NCBI GenBank assembly: GCA_963753195.1
Contig: CAVWBH010000001.1
Location: 434,001 to 498,000 of the forward strand
Source of the DNA: Palsa-504 sp963753195
GTDB lineage: Bacteria; Actinomycetota; Actinomycetes; Streptosporangiales; Streptosporangiaceae
Length of the DNA stretch: 64,000 nt
Direction of reading: 5' to 3'
Both the position numbers and the translations under genes were made by a program. How positions within the stretch are numbered: the first letter of the stretch is position 1; each line of letters begins with the position of its first letter. Positions 1 to 9,153 of this stretch are shown here, in pieces. The notes beneath the pieces are model-generated. The model saw only the letters and a program-made list of their open reading frames with translations. It was not told the DNA's origin and searched no databases.

Positions 1-2313
1 GACCCCGGGAAGGCCCGCGACCCCGGGAAGGCCCGGGATCCCGGGGAGCCCGCCGGTCGTCTCGAGGTGCGAGCCGAGGGCATATCCGGCCGCGTCGTCG
101 GCCGGCATCTCGCGTCCCTCGGCGAACAGGGCGGCGGCGGCCGCCGCGCCGAGGCGGTCGCGGGCCAGGTCGAGCACTCCCTCAACTCGGGAGCCGACGC
201 CGGTCGGCTGGCCCAGGGACTCGCGCAGCTGGCACGCGGCTCCGGCCAGCCGGGCGGCCTGCTCGGGCTGCTGCCGGGCCGCGGCCAGGGCCGCGAACGC
301 CTCCAGCCCGCGGGCGATGCCGAGCCGCTGGCCGCATGCCTGGCTGATCCCCAGGCTCTCAGCCAGCCGGTCCCGGGCCAGGTCGAGGTCACCCTGGGCC
401 AGCGCGACCCAGCCGACCCCGGCCAGGCAGCGGGCGATCTCGACCCAGGCGTCCAGCTCGCGGAAAGTCTCGGTGGCCTCTTCGAAGTGCCGCAGCGCCA
501 TCTCGGCATCATCCCGGGCCCGGGCCAGCGTGCCCAGCCCGTACTGGATCTGAGCGATTCCCCAGCGGTTGTTGTCGCTCAATATCTCCAGCGCGGCCTC
601 GTAGGCCCGTTGCGCTGACTTCAGCTTGTTCTGCCGCAGCGCGATGGCAGCGCTCGCGGCGAGCGCGAGGCCCGCCTCCCAGTCGTTGCCCGCCGCCCCG
701 GCGGCCTCGATCGCCTCGTCGATGAGCCCGGCGGCGTCGCTGAGCCGACCCGCTCGCAGGGCGGCCTGGCCGAGCGTCCGCAGCGCGGTCGGCACGGTGA
801 ACCCATCGCCGCAGGCGCGGCTGATCTCCAGGCTCTGCTGGGCGCTGCGCAGCAGCGTGTCGTAGTCTTCCAGGTCGAAGGCGATGTCAGCCCGGCCGGC
901 CAGGGCCTGCCCGCGGATCGGCGGCGGGACATCGCCGCCCTCCTGAACCAGGAACCGGTCGAACCAGGTAGCCGCCTCCCGCTGGTCACCCTGCGGGACC
1001 CAGATGTTCCGCAGCCCGGTGCACAGGCGCAGGCCCTCGGCGGTGTGCCCGTGGCTGAGCGACGTGGCGAGCGCGATCCGGAAGTTGCCGAGCTCGGCGA
1101 GGCCGCGGCGGAATATCGCCCGGCGCACCGGCCAGGGCGGGTCGCCGCGGCGGAACATCCGGTTGGCCGTGTCCTCGACCAGCGACAGGATGCAGTCCCG
1201 GTGCCGCAGGAACAGCCGGGACTCCTCGCCCGAGGCGACCAGCCGCTCGATGGCGTACTCCCTGATCGTGTCGAGCAGCCGGTACCTGGCGTCCCCGGCG
1301 GCCTCGGCGTCGAGCACCACCAGCGACTTGTCGATAAGCGAGATGAGCAGGTCGAGCACCGCATCGGCCGGGATGGCGTCGTCCGAGCAGACCTGCTCGG
1401 CCATGTCCAGGTTCCAGCCGGAGAACACGGCCAGGCGGCGCAGCAGCGTCTGCTCGGCCTCATCCAGCAGCTCGTAGCTCCAGTCCACGGCGGCGCGCAG
1501 CGTCTGCTGCCGTGGCGGTGCCGTCCGGTCGCCCGATCCGAGCAGCTGGAACCGGTCCCGCAGACGGTCGGCGATCTGCTCGACCGACAGCGCCCGGACC
1601 CGGGCGGCGGACAGCTCGATGCCGAGCGGTATGCCGTCCAGCGTCCGGCACAGCCGGGCCACCGAGGCCGCGTTCTCCGCGGTCAGGGTGAAGCCGGGCC
1701 GGGCGCCGGCCGCCCGCGCCGCGAACAGCCGGACGGCTTCGTGGGCGAGCAGCTCGTCGCCGGCCGCATCGTCGGGCGGCAGGTCCAGCGGCTGCACCCG
1801 CCAGACGGTCTCGCCGCGCACCCGGAGCGGCTCGCGGCTGGTCGCGACGATCCGCAGCCACGGGCAGCGGGCCAGCAGCAGCTGGACCAGCGTGGCGCAC
1901 TCGCCGACCTGATGCTCGCAGGTGTCCAGCACGAGCAGCATGTGCCGGGAACGCAGCGCCTCCGCCAGCGTGTGCGGCAGCGGGACGCCCGGTTCCTCGC
2001 GCACCCCGATGGTGGCGGCGACCCGCTGGGCGGTAGGGCCTTCCCAGTCGGCCAGCTCGACCAGCCAGGCCTCGTTGAGGTCAGCCGCTCCCAGCGCCTC
2101 ACCTGCGTCCGCGCCGTCGGCCGAGCCGGTGATCACGTCTCGGGCCAGCCGTACCGCGAGACGTGTCTTGCCGATGCCGCCGGGACCGCTCAGGGTCAGC
2201 GCGCGCACCTCAGTGAGCAGCTTGGCCAGCTCTGCGAGATCACGCTCGCGGCCGATGAAGCTGTTCGGCTCCGCCGGCAGGTTGCCGGCCAGCAGGAGGG
2301 TGGCGGACTGCAT
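1..2313 (-). CDS. Large ATPase regulator (STAND/LuxR-associated type), 3' end outside window
   Basis: Predicted signalling ATPase. From the ATG at 2313 the protein starts MQSATLLLAGNLPAEPN, followed by FIGRERDL and a P-loop GPGGIGKTRLA (about residues 43-53). A Walker B-like LLVLDTCEHQ, the SREPLRV sensor and an arginine-rich winged region follow, then a long helical TPR-like C-terminal half. This order is that of the actinobacterial predicted ATPases often labelled LuxR-family regulators; no DNA-binding HTH is visible in the part present. The frame is open to base 1, so the C-terminus is missing. The last visible residues turn into a Gly-X-Y run (GLPGIPGLPGVAGLPGV), unusual for this family. 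It lies 84 bp downstream of the mannosidase gene on the same strand. Ligand and target are unknown. Confidence 0.85.
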   Translation of the reverse strand, partial: MQSATLLLAGNLPAEPNSFIGRERDLAELAKLLTEVRALTLSGPGGIGKTRLAVRLARDVITGSADGADAGEALGAADLNEAWLVELADWEGPTAQRVAATIGVREEPGVPLPHTLAEALRSRHMLLVLDTCEHQVGECATLVQLLLARCPWLRIVATSREPLRVRGETVWRVQPLDLPPDDAAGDELLAHEAVRLFAARAAGARPGFTLTAENAASVARLCRTLDGIPLGIELSAARVRALSVEQIADRLRDRFQLLGSGDRTAPPRQQTLRAAVDWSYELLDEAEQTLLRRLAVFSGWNLDMAEQVCSDDAIPADAVLDLLISLIDKSLVVLDAEAAGDARYRLLDTIREYAIERLVASGEESRLFLRHRDCILSLVEDTANRMFRRGDPPWPVRRAIFRRGLAELGNFRIALATSLSHGHTAEGLRLCTGLRNIWVPQGDQREAATWFDRFLVQEGGDVPPPIRGQALAGRADIAFDLEDYDTLLRSAQQSLEISRACGDGFTVPTALRTLGQAALRAGRLSDAAGLIDEAIEAAGAAGNDWEAGLALAASAAIALRQNKLKSAQRAYEAALEILSDNNRWGIAQIQYGLGTLARARDDAEMALRHFEEATETFRELDAWVEIARCLAGVGWVALAQGDLDLARDRLAESLGISQACGQRLGIARGLEAFAALAAARQQPEQAARLAGAACQLRESLGQPTGVGSRVEGVLDLARDRLGAAAAAALFAEGREMPADDAAGYALGSHLETTGGLPGIPGLPGVAGLPGV

Positions 2314-2397
2314 GGGTCCTCTGGACTTCGCGCGCTATAGATGGATGAACAAGCCGAGTCTCCTACCGTACATTGTTCGCCCGCAGCGTAGGGGTTT

Positions 2398-5300
2398 CTA
2401 GCCGGCCTCGATGCTGACCGGTACGGCTTGGCTGTACCGGACCCGGCCGAAGTACATCACCTTGGCCAGCGCCCACCACCGGCTGCCGGGCCGGGCCGTG
2501 GCTGGCGCGGTAACCCCGAAGCGCAGCTCCGCGGGCTGGCCCGGCGTGACAGAGAAGCCCTGGGTCGGCGGCGACAGCATCTCCCAGCTGCCGAACGGCG
2601 ACACCAGCTGAACCTCGCCGTGCACCGCCGAGGCCACCCCGCTGGTCACTCGGAGCAGGACCTCGGCGTGTCCGCCCGGCACAATGCGCAACTCCGGGGT
2701 CAGCACGGCCAGCTCCAGCTCGGCGGCGGCGGCGCTGAAGTCCGCCTGCATCAGCTCCAGGGCATCCTCCGGAGGCAGTTCCGGGTCGGGCCACCGGCGC
2801 TCGCCGACCGCGACCATGACCGTGTCTTCGATGACCTGGCCATGATCGTCGCGGATCCGGGCCGCCACGAAATAGCGCCCGGGGCCGGTCTCCGGCGCCG
2901 CCCGTATGGTCAGGTCCCAGGCCGCGTACTCGCCGGTTCCGTGGTCATAGGTGAGCTCCCGCGGCGAGGTGACCGTTATCCCGTCGGGCACGGCGAGCTC
3001 AACCTCTCCGTGGGCGGGAGCGCCGCCGCAGCTCACCGTCAGCGTGGCCGAGGCGCTCTGACCCGGATCGGGAAGGGCCACCCGGACTGGGTTGAAGTGG
3101 ACCGCTACCGGGAGGTTACCGGCTGGCGCCGGGCCCTTCCCGTGCAGCCAGTAGCGCGCGTATACCGGCTGGACCGGCTCGACCGGGGCCAAAGCCGCGG
3201 CCAAAACCGGAGCCGGGGCTTCGCGGCTGAACGGGCCCACGCGCACGGCCAGGGTCACCGTGCCGAAAGCCGGCATGTCGACAGCGATGGCACCGTCCAC
3301 GACGGGCAGGGGCTCGCCGTCGTCGGTGCCCTCGAGCAGGTCGCCGCGCCACGCCTCGCGGACCGACCCGGTCCCGAGGGCAAGCCGGACCCGCGCTGCA
3401 GTGGCCCGTCCGGCGGTTTCCCGCAGCCGCACGGTGACCAGGGCGGCGCCCGAGCTATCCGGGCCGTCGCCTGCCAGGCTCCGCCCTGCGGCCAGCGGGT
3501 TGCCGCGCGGTTTCACCGCGCTGAGCGTGACGTTGGCCGGCTCCACCGACAGCAGGCCCGGCCCGGCGGCCGGCGCGCCCGCGTCCGCCGCCGTCTGGGC
3601 GGCCGGGTCCGCCGCGGGATCGGCCAGCACGGTGATCAGGTCGTGGTTGTAGGCCTCGGCGCTGGCCGCGAAGCCCGCCGCCCGCCAGTCGCCCGGGCCT
3701 GCGGCCAGCGCGTACTCGAACGTGTGGCTCCAGTGCTGCCAGGCGAAGCTGCTGCCGTCCGGCGCGGTACGGGGCTCCCCGTCGATCCATATCCTGGATG
3801 GCCACGCGCTGCACGAGCGCATCAGCGACATGTGCAGGGTGCCGTCGGGGGTGACGACGCCGCCGGGCGTGCCCCGGTTCAGCAGCGCCACCGACCGGTC
3901 CGCCAGCGGCACCGGGCGGCGGCGCTCGCCGCCGTCGCCGGTGTCCTCGACCCCCTCCACCAGGGCGTCGGCCAGGTCCCCGGCCAGGTCGGCCACGGCC
4001 GCGGTCAGCTCGTCCGGGCCGCCGGCCGCCACGATCAGCACCGGCAGGTCAGCGACCCCGCGCACGTCGGCGTTAGGCCCGAAGGCGTCCGCCCGGCTGC
4101 GCGCCGCGGGCACCCACACCCGGGCCTGCTCCCCGGCGGTGACCGCCTTCGCGTACCGGGGCCCGACCCCCGACAAGACCTCGGCGGTGAACGTGTTCAC
4201 GTCCGGGCCGCCGACTGCGATCCTGACGTCGGGCAGGTTGGAGTCCGCGTCGAGCCCGCCGTACCTCGGCCCGTCGGCCTGGCTGCAGGTGGCGGTCACC
4301 CCGGCGCCGGCCAGCGCCACCATCAGGTCCCGGATCACCTCCTGCAGCCCGGCGCCCGGTCCGCCGTCGGGGCAGATGACCTCGGCCACCCCGATGGCCT
4401 GGACCGGCCCGTCGGCGCCCCCGGCGCGGACCCGTGCCGCCGAGCCGAGCCCGAACCAGTCGTAGGCCGGGCTGTCCAGCGTGTACCAGGTATCCTCCGA
4501 GTCCACATCGACCGCCCCGAACGACCGGCCGATCACCGCCGTCGCGGTCTGGTACACCGGCAGCCCGCCGGGCACGTCGGCCGGGAAGCGGACCCGCAGC
4601 AGCCGGTCGTGCCCGGTATAGCCGTCGACGTGCGTGCGGAACTCGACCCGCTCCGCGTTCTGCCAGAGCACCGTCTCCTGCGTCACCTCGAGCCCGTCGA
4701 GCATGAACCTGGCCACCAGCCGGCTTCCCGCCGGGCACCGCTCCGCCCGGACCGCGGCCAGGACCGACGCCGAGCCGGTGCCCGGGCCCTTGGGCGACAG
4801 ATGCCACGGGCCCTCGCCGTGCCGGGGATGCTGCGCGTACTCATCCTGGATGACCAGTTCGTTGCCCGGGCCGGCCAGCACGCTGGCCCGGGTGCGCTTG
4901 TCGGTGACGCTGACCGTCCCGCCCTGCGCCGGATCCGCGGTGACCACGTACCGGCCGTTCTCGATGACGTGCGGCGCCTCGCTGACCTCCCGCCACGCCG
5001 CGGCCGCCGCCGAGTCGCCCTCCTCGGCCGGCACCACCTGGTAGGTCCGGTATCCGAGGGCCGGCACGTCGCGGGCCAGGAAGGTGAGCGTGACCTCGGC
5101 CAGCGACCCGTCGTCCCGCCGCCGGGCGCCCTCGGCCAGGGCCGGCACCGCCTTTCCCGCCTCGTCGCGCAGCTCGACCCACCGGGTCCCGTCCGCCGGT
5201 ACCGGTACCGTGACCGTGGCTATCTGCTCCCGTGCCCGCGCCAGCCCGTTGAACACCCGGACGGGCTGCCCGGCCGGCGCTGCGCTCCCGGCCCGGCGGG

Positions 5301-6840
5301 ACAGGTAGGCCACCGCGTCGCGGCGCGCGCCCGCGCTCAGTTCCCAGGCCTCCCGCCAGCCGCCGAGCAGGTCCAGGTAGACCTGGTCGGACTCAACCCC
5401 GGTGATGCCGTCGTGGTGCGCGCCGTAGGCCAGCAGCCGCCACGCCTTGTCCAGCGCCGCGTGCGGGAACGGCGCCCCGTCCAGCCAGGCCGCGGTGGCG
5501 AACCGCTCGGCCTCGGCCACCGCGGTCTCGATGGCGCGCTGCGCCTGCTTGGTGTCGATGTAGGAGACGTCCTTGCCGGTGTACACCGGGTTCATGTCCC
5601 TGGTCTGCGGGGTGATCCACGCGCCGGTGCGGGCCGCGGAACTCCCGGCGCCCGCCTCGGCCCGGACCGCATCGAAGAAATCGCGCGGCACGGCCGTGGT
5701 GAACCGCGGCCAGACGTACCGCTGGTTCCAGTCCCGGTGGATGTCGGTCACCCAGCGGGCCGGGATGACATGGTCCGATCCGACCGGCAGCATGACGTTC
5801 CGGGTGGCTGCCACCCGGGCCAGCGCGCGGAACTGGCCGTAGGCCTCGGCCTCGGCCGTGTGCAGGTCCGGCAGCGTGTGCAGCGCCCAGCCGGCCCCGT
5901 AGTGATGGGCCATGTACGCGGTGAGCAGCCCGCGGCCGTCGGGCGAGAGCCATTCGAACTCGCTGGGGAACTGCATCCGGCCGATCCCGCCCTCGGCCCC
6001 CGCCGGGCCCCACTGATGGAACGGCCCGCGCGCCCACGCCGACGAGGTCAGGCCGGCCGCCGCCATCAGCCCCGGGTACCCCGGGTCGTGCCCGAACACG
6101 TCGAGCATCCACGCGGACCGCGGGTCGCCGCCGAACACGTCCCGCTGGAACCCGATCCCGTACACGGCGTTGCGGATGATGGCTTCGGCGCTGATCAGGT
6201 TGGTGCTGGGCTCGTTGTAGTTGCCGCCGACGATCTCCAGCCGCCCTTCGGCCAGCAGCGCGCGCAGATCCTGCCGGTCGCCCGGGTAGAGGTCGAAATA
6301 CGGTTTCAGGTAGTCGATCTCGGCCAGCACGAACTTGTAGTCAGGGTCCGTCCTGGCTTTGTCCAGGTGGGCCCTGACCAGCTCGAATGCGGCCCTGACG
6401 TCGGGCAGCTGGCCGTCCTCGTCCGGCAGCGTGAGCCGCGCCTCGGCGAACTGCCCCTGGGTGTTCCACCACACCGGGTCGTAGTGGAAATGGCTCACCA
6501 TCCACATCGTCCAGCCGGGCTCGGCCACGGTGATGTCCGCCTCAGCCTGCGTGCGCCCGGCCGCGGTCTGGACCGTCACCGTGACGCGGCGCGTGCTGCC
6601 CGGCTGGTAGGGCGCCGGGATCTCGACCGGGATCTCAAAGGCTCTCAGCTCGCCCAGCCCGAGATCGGTAATTCCGAACGGTCCAGGGTTCCTCACCCCT
6701 GGCCCCTCCACGTACACCGTGGCTGCCGTGTCCGAGGCCTCGCCCGGCCCGTCGTTCTCCAGTGTCACCCGGACCACCTGCAGCGGGCGCTGCGCGGTCC
6801 CCACGAACAAGTCTGTCGATTCCACCCCGGCGATCCGCAT
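2398..6840 (-). CDS. Glycoside hydrolase family 38 alpha-mannosidase, large multidomain
   Basis: Probable alpha-mannosidase hydrolysing terminal alpha-mannosides. The 1480-residue protein has an N-terminal beta-type domain (about 1-110). The GH38 catalytic domain then opens with VSHFHYDPVWW (about 115-125, metal-binding His and Asp) and carries the probable nucleophile in LDVFGHD (Asp about 247). The family's usual middle domain and C-terminal beta domains follow; the tail resembles NEW3/Ig-like modules and accounts for the length beyond the 850-1050 residues common in the family. No signal peptide is seen, so a cytoplasmic role is likelier than a secreted one. The ATG at 6840 begins MRIAGVEST. 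An equally long open frame on the plus strand is an antisense GC artefact. The ATPase regulator lies downstream on the same strand. Confidence 0.9.
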   Translation of the reverse strand: MRIAGVESTDLFVGTAQRPLQVVRVTLENDGPGEASDTAATVYVEGPGVRNPGPFGITDLGLGELRAFEIPVEIPAPYQPGSTRRVTVTVQTAAGRTQAEADITVAEPGWTMWMVSHFHYDPVWWNTQGQFAEARLTLPDEDGQLPDVRAAFELVRAHLDKARTDPDYKFVLAEIDYLKPYFDLYPGDRQDLRALLAEGRLEIVGGNYNEPSTNLISAEAIIRNAVYGIGFQRDVFGGDPRSAWMLDVFGHDPGYPGLMAAAGLTSSAWARGPFHQWGPAGAEGGIGRMQFPSEFEWLSPDGRGLLTAYMAHHYGAGWALHTLPDLHTAEAEAYGQFRALARVAATRNVMLPVGSDHVIPARWVTDIHRDWNQRYVWPRFTTAVPRDFFDAVRAEAGAGSSAARTGAWITPQTRDMNPVYTGKDVSYIDTKQAQRAIETAVAEAERFATAAWLDGAPFPHAALDKAWRLLAYGAHHDGITGVESDQVYLDLLGGWREAWELSAGARRDAVAYLSRRAGSAAPAGQPVRVFNGLARAREQIATVTVPVPADGTRWVELRDEAGKAVPALAEGARRRDDGSLAEVTLTFLARDVPALGYRTYQVVPAEEGDSAAAAAWREVSEAPHVIENGRYVVTADPAQGGTVSVTDKRTRASVLAGPGNELVIQDEYAQHPRHGEGPWHLSPKGPGTGSASVLAAVRAERCPAGSRLVARFMLDGLEVTQETVLWQNAERVEFRTHVDGYTGHDRLLRVRFPADVPGGLPVYQTATAVIGRSFGAVDVDSEDTWYTLDSPAYDWFGLGSAARVRAGGADGPVQAIGVAEVICPDGGPGAGLQEVIRDLMVALAGAGVTATCSQADGPRYGGLDADSNLPDVRIAVGGPDVNTFTAEVLSGVGPRYAKAVTAGEQARVWVPAARSRADAFGPNADVRGVADLPVLIVAAGGPDELTAAVADLAGDLADALVEGVEDTGDGGERRRPVPLADRSVALLNRGTPGGVVTPDGTLHMSLMRSCSAWPSRIWIDGEPRTAPDGSSFAWQHWSHTFEYALAAGPGDWRAAGFAASAEAYNHDLITVLADPAADPAAQTAADAGAPAAGPGLLSVEPANVTLSAVKPRGNPLAAGRSLAGDGPDSSGAALVTVRLRETAGRATAARVRLALGTGSVREAWRGDLLEGTDDGEPLPVVDGAIAVDMPAFGTVTLAVRVGPFSREAPAPVLAAALAPVEPVQPVYARYWLHGKGPAPAGNLPVAVHFNPVRVALPDPGQSASATLTVSCGGAPAHGEVELAVPDGITVTSPRELTYDHGTGEYAAWDLTIRAAPETGPGRYFVAARIRDDHGQVIEDTVMVAVGERRWPDPELPPEDALELMQADFSAAAAELELAVLTPELRIVPGGHAEVLLRVTSGVASAVHGEVQLVSPFGSWEMLSPPTQGFSVTPGQPAELRFGVTAPATARPGSRWWALAKVMYFGRVRYSQAVPVSIEAG

Positions 6841-6974
6841 GGTTTCATCGTGGCATGCCCCGGTGACTGAACCGGACCCGCCGCGCTCGCCCGGCCGGGC
6901 GCCCTGCCCGCGGCCGGGCTACCGGACGATCTCGGCCAGCAGGACCCAGGCGGCGGCCGCCGCGCCGCGGGACA

Positions 6975-7625
6975 CTAGCCCGCTGCCGCCAGCCGGCCTG
7001 CGAAGGCCCGCGCCGCCGCGGCCGGATCGTCGGCTTCCGTGATGGCCCGGACGACCACCACCCGGGTCGCCCCCGCCGCGAGCACCTCCTCGAGCCGGTC
7101 CAGGCTTATCCCGCCGATCGCGAACCAGGGCCGCCCGGGGGCCGACCGGGCCACGTGACCCAGCAGGCTGAGGCCCGCCGCCGGGCGGCCCGGCTTGGTC
7201 GGCGTCGTCCAGACCGGCCCGGCGCAGAAGTAGTCCACGCCGGGCTCAGCGGCGGCCGCGTCCGCCTGAGCCGGGCTGTGGCTGCTCCGCCCGATCAGCG
7301 GCCCGGGCCCCAGGATGTGCCGCGCGGTGGGTACCGGCAGGTCGTCCTGGCCCAGGTGCAGGACGTCGGCACCCGCCGCGAGAGCGACGTCCGCCCGGTC
7401 GTTCACCGCTAGCAGCCGGCCATGCCGCCGACAGGCGTCGGCGAACACCTCAAGCAGCCCGAGCTCCTCGCGCGCCTCCAGGCCCTTCTCCCGCAGCTGG
7501 ACGATGTCCACCCCGGCGCCGAGCACGGCGTCCAGGAACGGCACCAGGTCACCGCGAGAGCGCCGGGCGTCGGTACACAGGTAGAGCCGTGCGGCGGCCA
7601 GCCGCTTGCGCAGGTCAGTACTCAC
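6975..7625 (-). CDS. thiE: Thiamine-phosphate synthase ThiE
   Basis: Joins HMP pyrophosphate and thiazole phosphate to give thiamine monophosphate in the cytoplasm. The 216-residue TIM barrel shows the family motifs in order: QLREKGL, VNDRADVALAAGADVLHLGQ, GRSSHSP (phosphate-binding GxSxH variant), DYFCAGPVWTTPTKPG and WFAIGGI. I chose the GTG at 7625 (VSTDLRKRL) because upstream residues in the same frame are low-complexity, lie in the divergent promoter region and have no homologous look. The gene is transcribed away from the riboswitch-controlled thiOSGD operon and has no THI element of its own. Confidence 0.93.
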   Translation of the reverse strand: MSTDLRKRLAAARLYLCTDARRSRGDLVPFLDAVLGAGVDIVQLREKGLEAREELGLLEVFADACRRHGRLLAVNDRADVALAAGADVLHLGQDDLPVPTARHILGPGPLIGRSSHSPAQADAAAAEPGVDYFCAGPVWTTPTKPGRPAAGLSLLGHVARSAPGRPWFAIGGISLDRLEEVLAAGATRVVVVRAITEADDPAAAARAFAGRLAAAG

Positions 7626-7710
7626 GGTGCCATGGTGCCATGGCGTGCGCCGGGCGCCGAACATGCACGTCCGCCAGGTGTTATAGGCTGAAACAGCCGG
7701 GAAACAACCT

Positions 7711-7793
7711 GGCCACGGGAGCCCAGCCGGGCTGAGAGGGAGGCTCCGCCTCCGACCGTCGAACCTGATCCGGGTAATGCCGGCGAAGGGAGT
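7711..7793 (+). ncRNA. TPP riboswitch (THI element)
   Basis: The stretch contains the conserved THI-box blocks in order: GGGAGCCC, GGGCTGAGAGGG (7729-7740), the variable P3 arm GGCTCCGCC, GACCGTCGAACCTGATC (7754-7770), then GGGTAATGCCGGCGAAGGGA (7772-7791). The last block includes the purine-rich tract that would serve as ribosome-binding site for thiO. Sequestering that tract when thiamine pyrophosphate is bound fits translational control, the usual mode in actinobacteria. The exact 5' edge is uncertain by about 10 bases. Confidence 0.95.
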
Positions 7794-7797
7794 GCTC

Positions 7798-8949
7798 TTG
7801 GCCGAGATCGCCGACGTCGTCGTCGCGGGCGGCGGCGTCATCGGAACCGCGATCGCGTGGCGGGCCGCGGCGGCCGGGCTTGATGTCGTGGTCGTCGATC
7901 CCGAGCAGCGGGATGCGGCGTCGCTGGTGGCCGCCGGCATGCTCGCGCCCGCCTCGGAGGCCCTGTTCGGCGAGGGCGCGCTGCTCCGGCTCAATCTGCT
8001 CGCGGTCGGCGGCTTCGGCTCGTTCGCGGCCGAACTGGAGGCGGCTTCCGGCCGCCAGGTCGGGCTGCGCCGCGAAGGGACGCTCGCCGTGGCCTACGAC
8101 CCCGGAGACTACGCGGCGCTGCTCCGGCTGACCGCCTTCCGGAGGTCAGTAGGCCTGGACGCCGAGGAACTGGACAGCCGGGCGTGCCGCGACATGGAGC
8201 CCTTCCTCGCCCCCGACGTGCACGGCGGCGTGCTCTTCGCGGGCGACTGGTCCGTCGACAACCGCCGCTACGTCGCCGCCCTGCGGGAAGCGGCCCGCCT
8301 GGCGAAGGTCCGCTTCGTGCGGGATCGCGTGCTGGCGGTCCGGGCCAGCGACGGGCGCGTCGGCGGTGTCCGGCTCGCGGGTGGCGAGGACATCGAGTCG
8401 GCCCAGGTCGTGATGGCCGCCGGCTGCTGGTCCGGCGAGATCAGCGGGCTGCCGGACCCGCTGCGGACCGTGGTCCGGCCCGTCAAGGGCCAGCTGCTGC
8501 GGCTGCGCCACCCGGCCGGCCTGACGCCCGTGCTCAGCCACACGATCCGGTCCATCGTCCGTGGCACGGACGTCTACCTGGTCCCGCGAGCCGACGGGGA
8601 GCTGATCGTGGGCGCCACTTCGGAGGAACGCGGGGCAGACCGGACGGTGACCGCGGGTGCCGTGCACGACCTGCTGCACGACGCGATGAGCGTACTGCCG
8701 GTGACCAGCGAGCTGATCCTGGCTGAGACCTGCGCCGGCCTGCGGCCGGGCACGCCGGACAACGGCCCGGTCGTGGGCCGCTGCGACCCGGACGGACTGC
8801 TGCTGGCCAGCGGGCATTACCGCAACGGGATCCTGATGTCGCCGGTGACCGCGGACGCGGTCACAGCTCTCCTGGCCGGCCAGCCGCCCGCCCCGGAATG
8901 GGCGCCGTTCACGCCCCAGCGGTTCACCGGCGAGGATCGGTCACCGTGA
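7798..8949 (+). CDS. thiO: Glycine oxidase ThiO
   Basis: FAD-dependent oxidase that makes dehydroglycine (iminoacetate) for thiazole synthesis. It opens with the dinucleotide fold VVVAGGGVIGTAIAWRAA, with a glutamate/aspartate-type acceptor in VVVVDPEQ. Later come the DAO-family segments FAGDWSVDNRRYV, RPVKGQLL and a C-terminal GLRPGTPDNGPVVG and SGHYRNGILMSP. I prefer TTG at 7798: it lies 6 bases after the GAAGGGA tract at the riboswitch's 3' end. The in-frame GTG at 7792 has no room for an RBS, and ATG 7777 is inside the aptamer. First gene of the riboswitch-controlled operon; it overlaps thiS by 4 bases. Confidence 0.92.
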   Translation: MAEIADVVVAGGGVIGTAIAWRAAAAGLDVVVVDPEQRDAASLVAAGMLAPASEALFGEGALLRLNLLAVGGFGSFAAELEAASGRQVGLRREGTLAVAYDPGDYAALLRLTAFRRSVGLDAEELDSRACRDMEPFLAPDVHGGVLFAGDWSVDNRRYVAALREAARLAKVRFVRDRVLAVRASDGRVGGVRLAGGEDIESAQVVMAAGCWSGEISGLPDPLRTVVRPVKGQLLRLRHPAGLTPVLSHTIRSIVRGTDVYLVPRADGELIVGATSEERGADRTVTAGAVHDLLHDAMSVLPVTSELILAETCAGLRPGTPDNGPVVGRCDPDGLLLASGHYRNGILMSPVTADAVTALLAGQPPAPEWAPFTPQRFTGEDRSP

Positions 8950-9152
8950 GCGTCCAGGTCAGGCTGAACGGCGAACCACGCGAGCTGCCCGACGGCGCGA
9001 CCCTGGCCGAGGCCGTCGCTGAGCTGACCAATCTGGCCCGCGGCGTCGCCGCCGCGGTCAACGGCGACGTACTGGCGCGTGGTTCCTGGGCCGCCACGCC
9101 GCTGCGCGACGGCGACCAGGTCGAGGTCGTCACGGCCGTGCAAGGAGGGTGA
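8946..9152 (+). CDS. thiS: Sulfur carrier protein ThiS
   Basis: Small ubiquitin-fold sulfur carrier that delivers sulfur to ThiG as a C-terminal thiocarboxylate. The 68-residue product begins VSVQVRLNGEPRELPDG at the GTG of the GTGA overlap with the thiO stop and ends in the obligatory Gly-Gly (VQGG). The core LAEAVAEL and GVAAAVNGDVL segments match the family. A strong AAGGAGG sits inside its last codons and serves the next gene, thiG, two bases downstream of the stop. Confidence 0.94.
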   Translation: MSVQVRLNGEPRELPDGATLAEAVAELTNLARGVAAAVNGDVLARGSWAATPLRDGDQVEVVTAVQGG

Positions 9153-9153
9153 G

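Noticed and set aside
2428..6870. Plus-strand open frame of 1480 codons opposite the mannosidase
   Set aside because: It is the codon-for-codon antisense of the GH38 gene, arising from strong third-position GC bias; composition is low-complexity Arg/Gly/Pro/His/Gln and there is no domain.
6841..6974. Short minus-strand frame (about 18 codons) after thiE
   Set aside because: Too short and Ala-rich; no sign of expression or homology.
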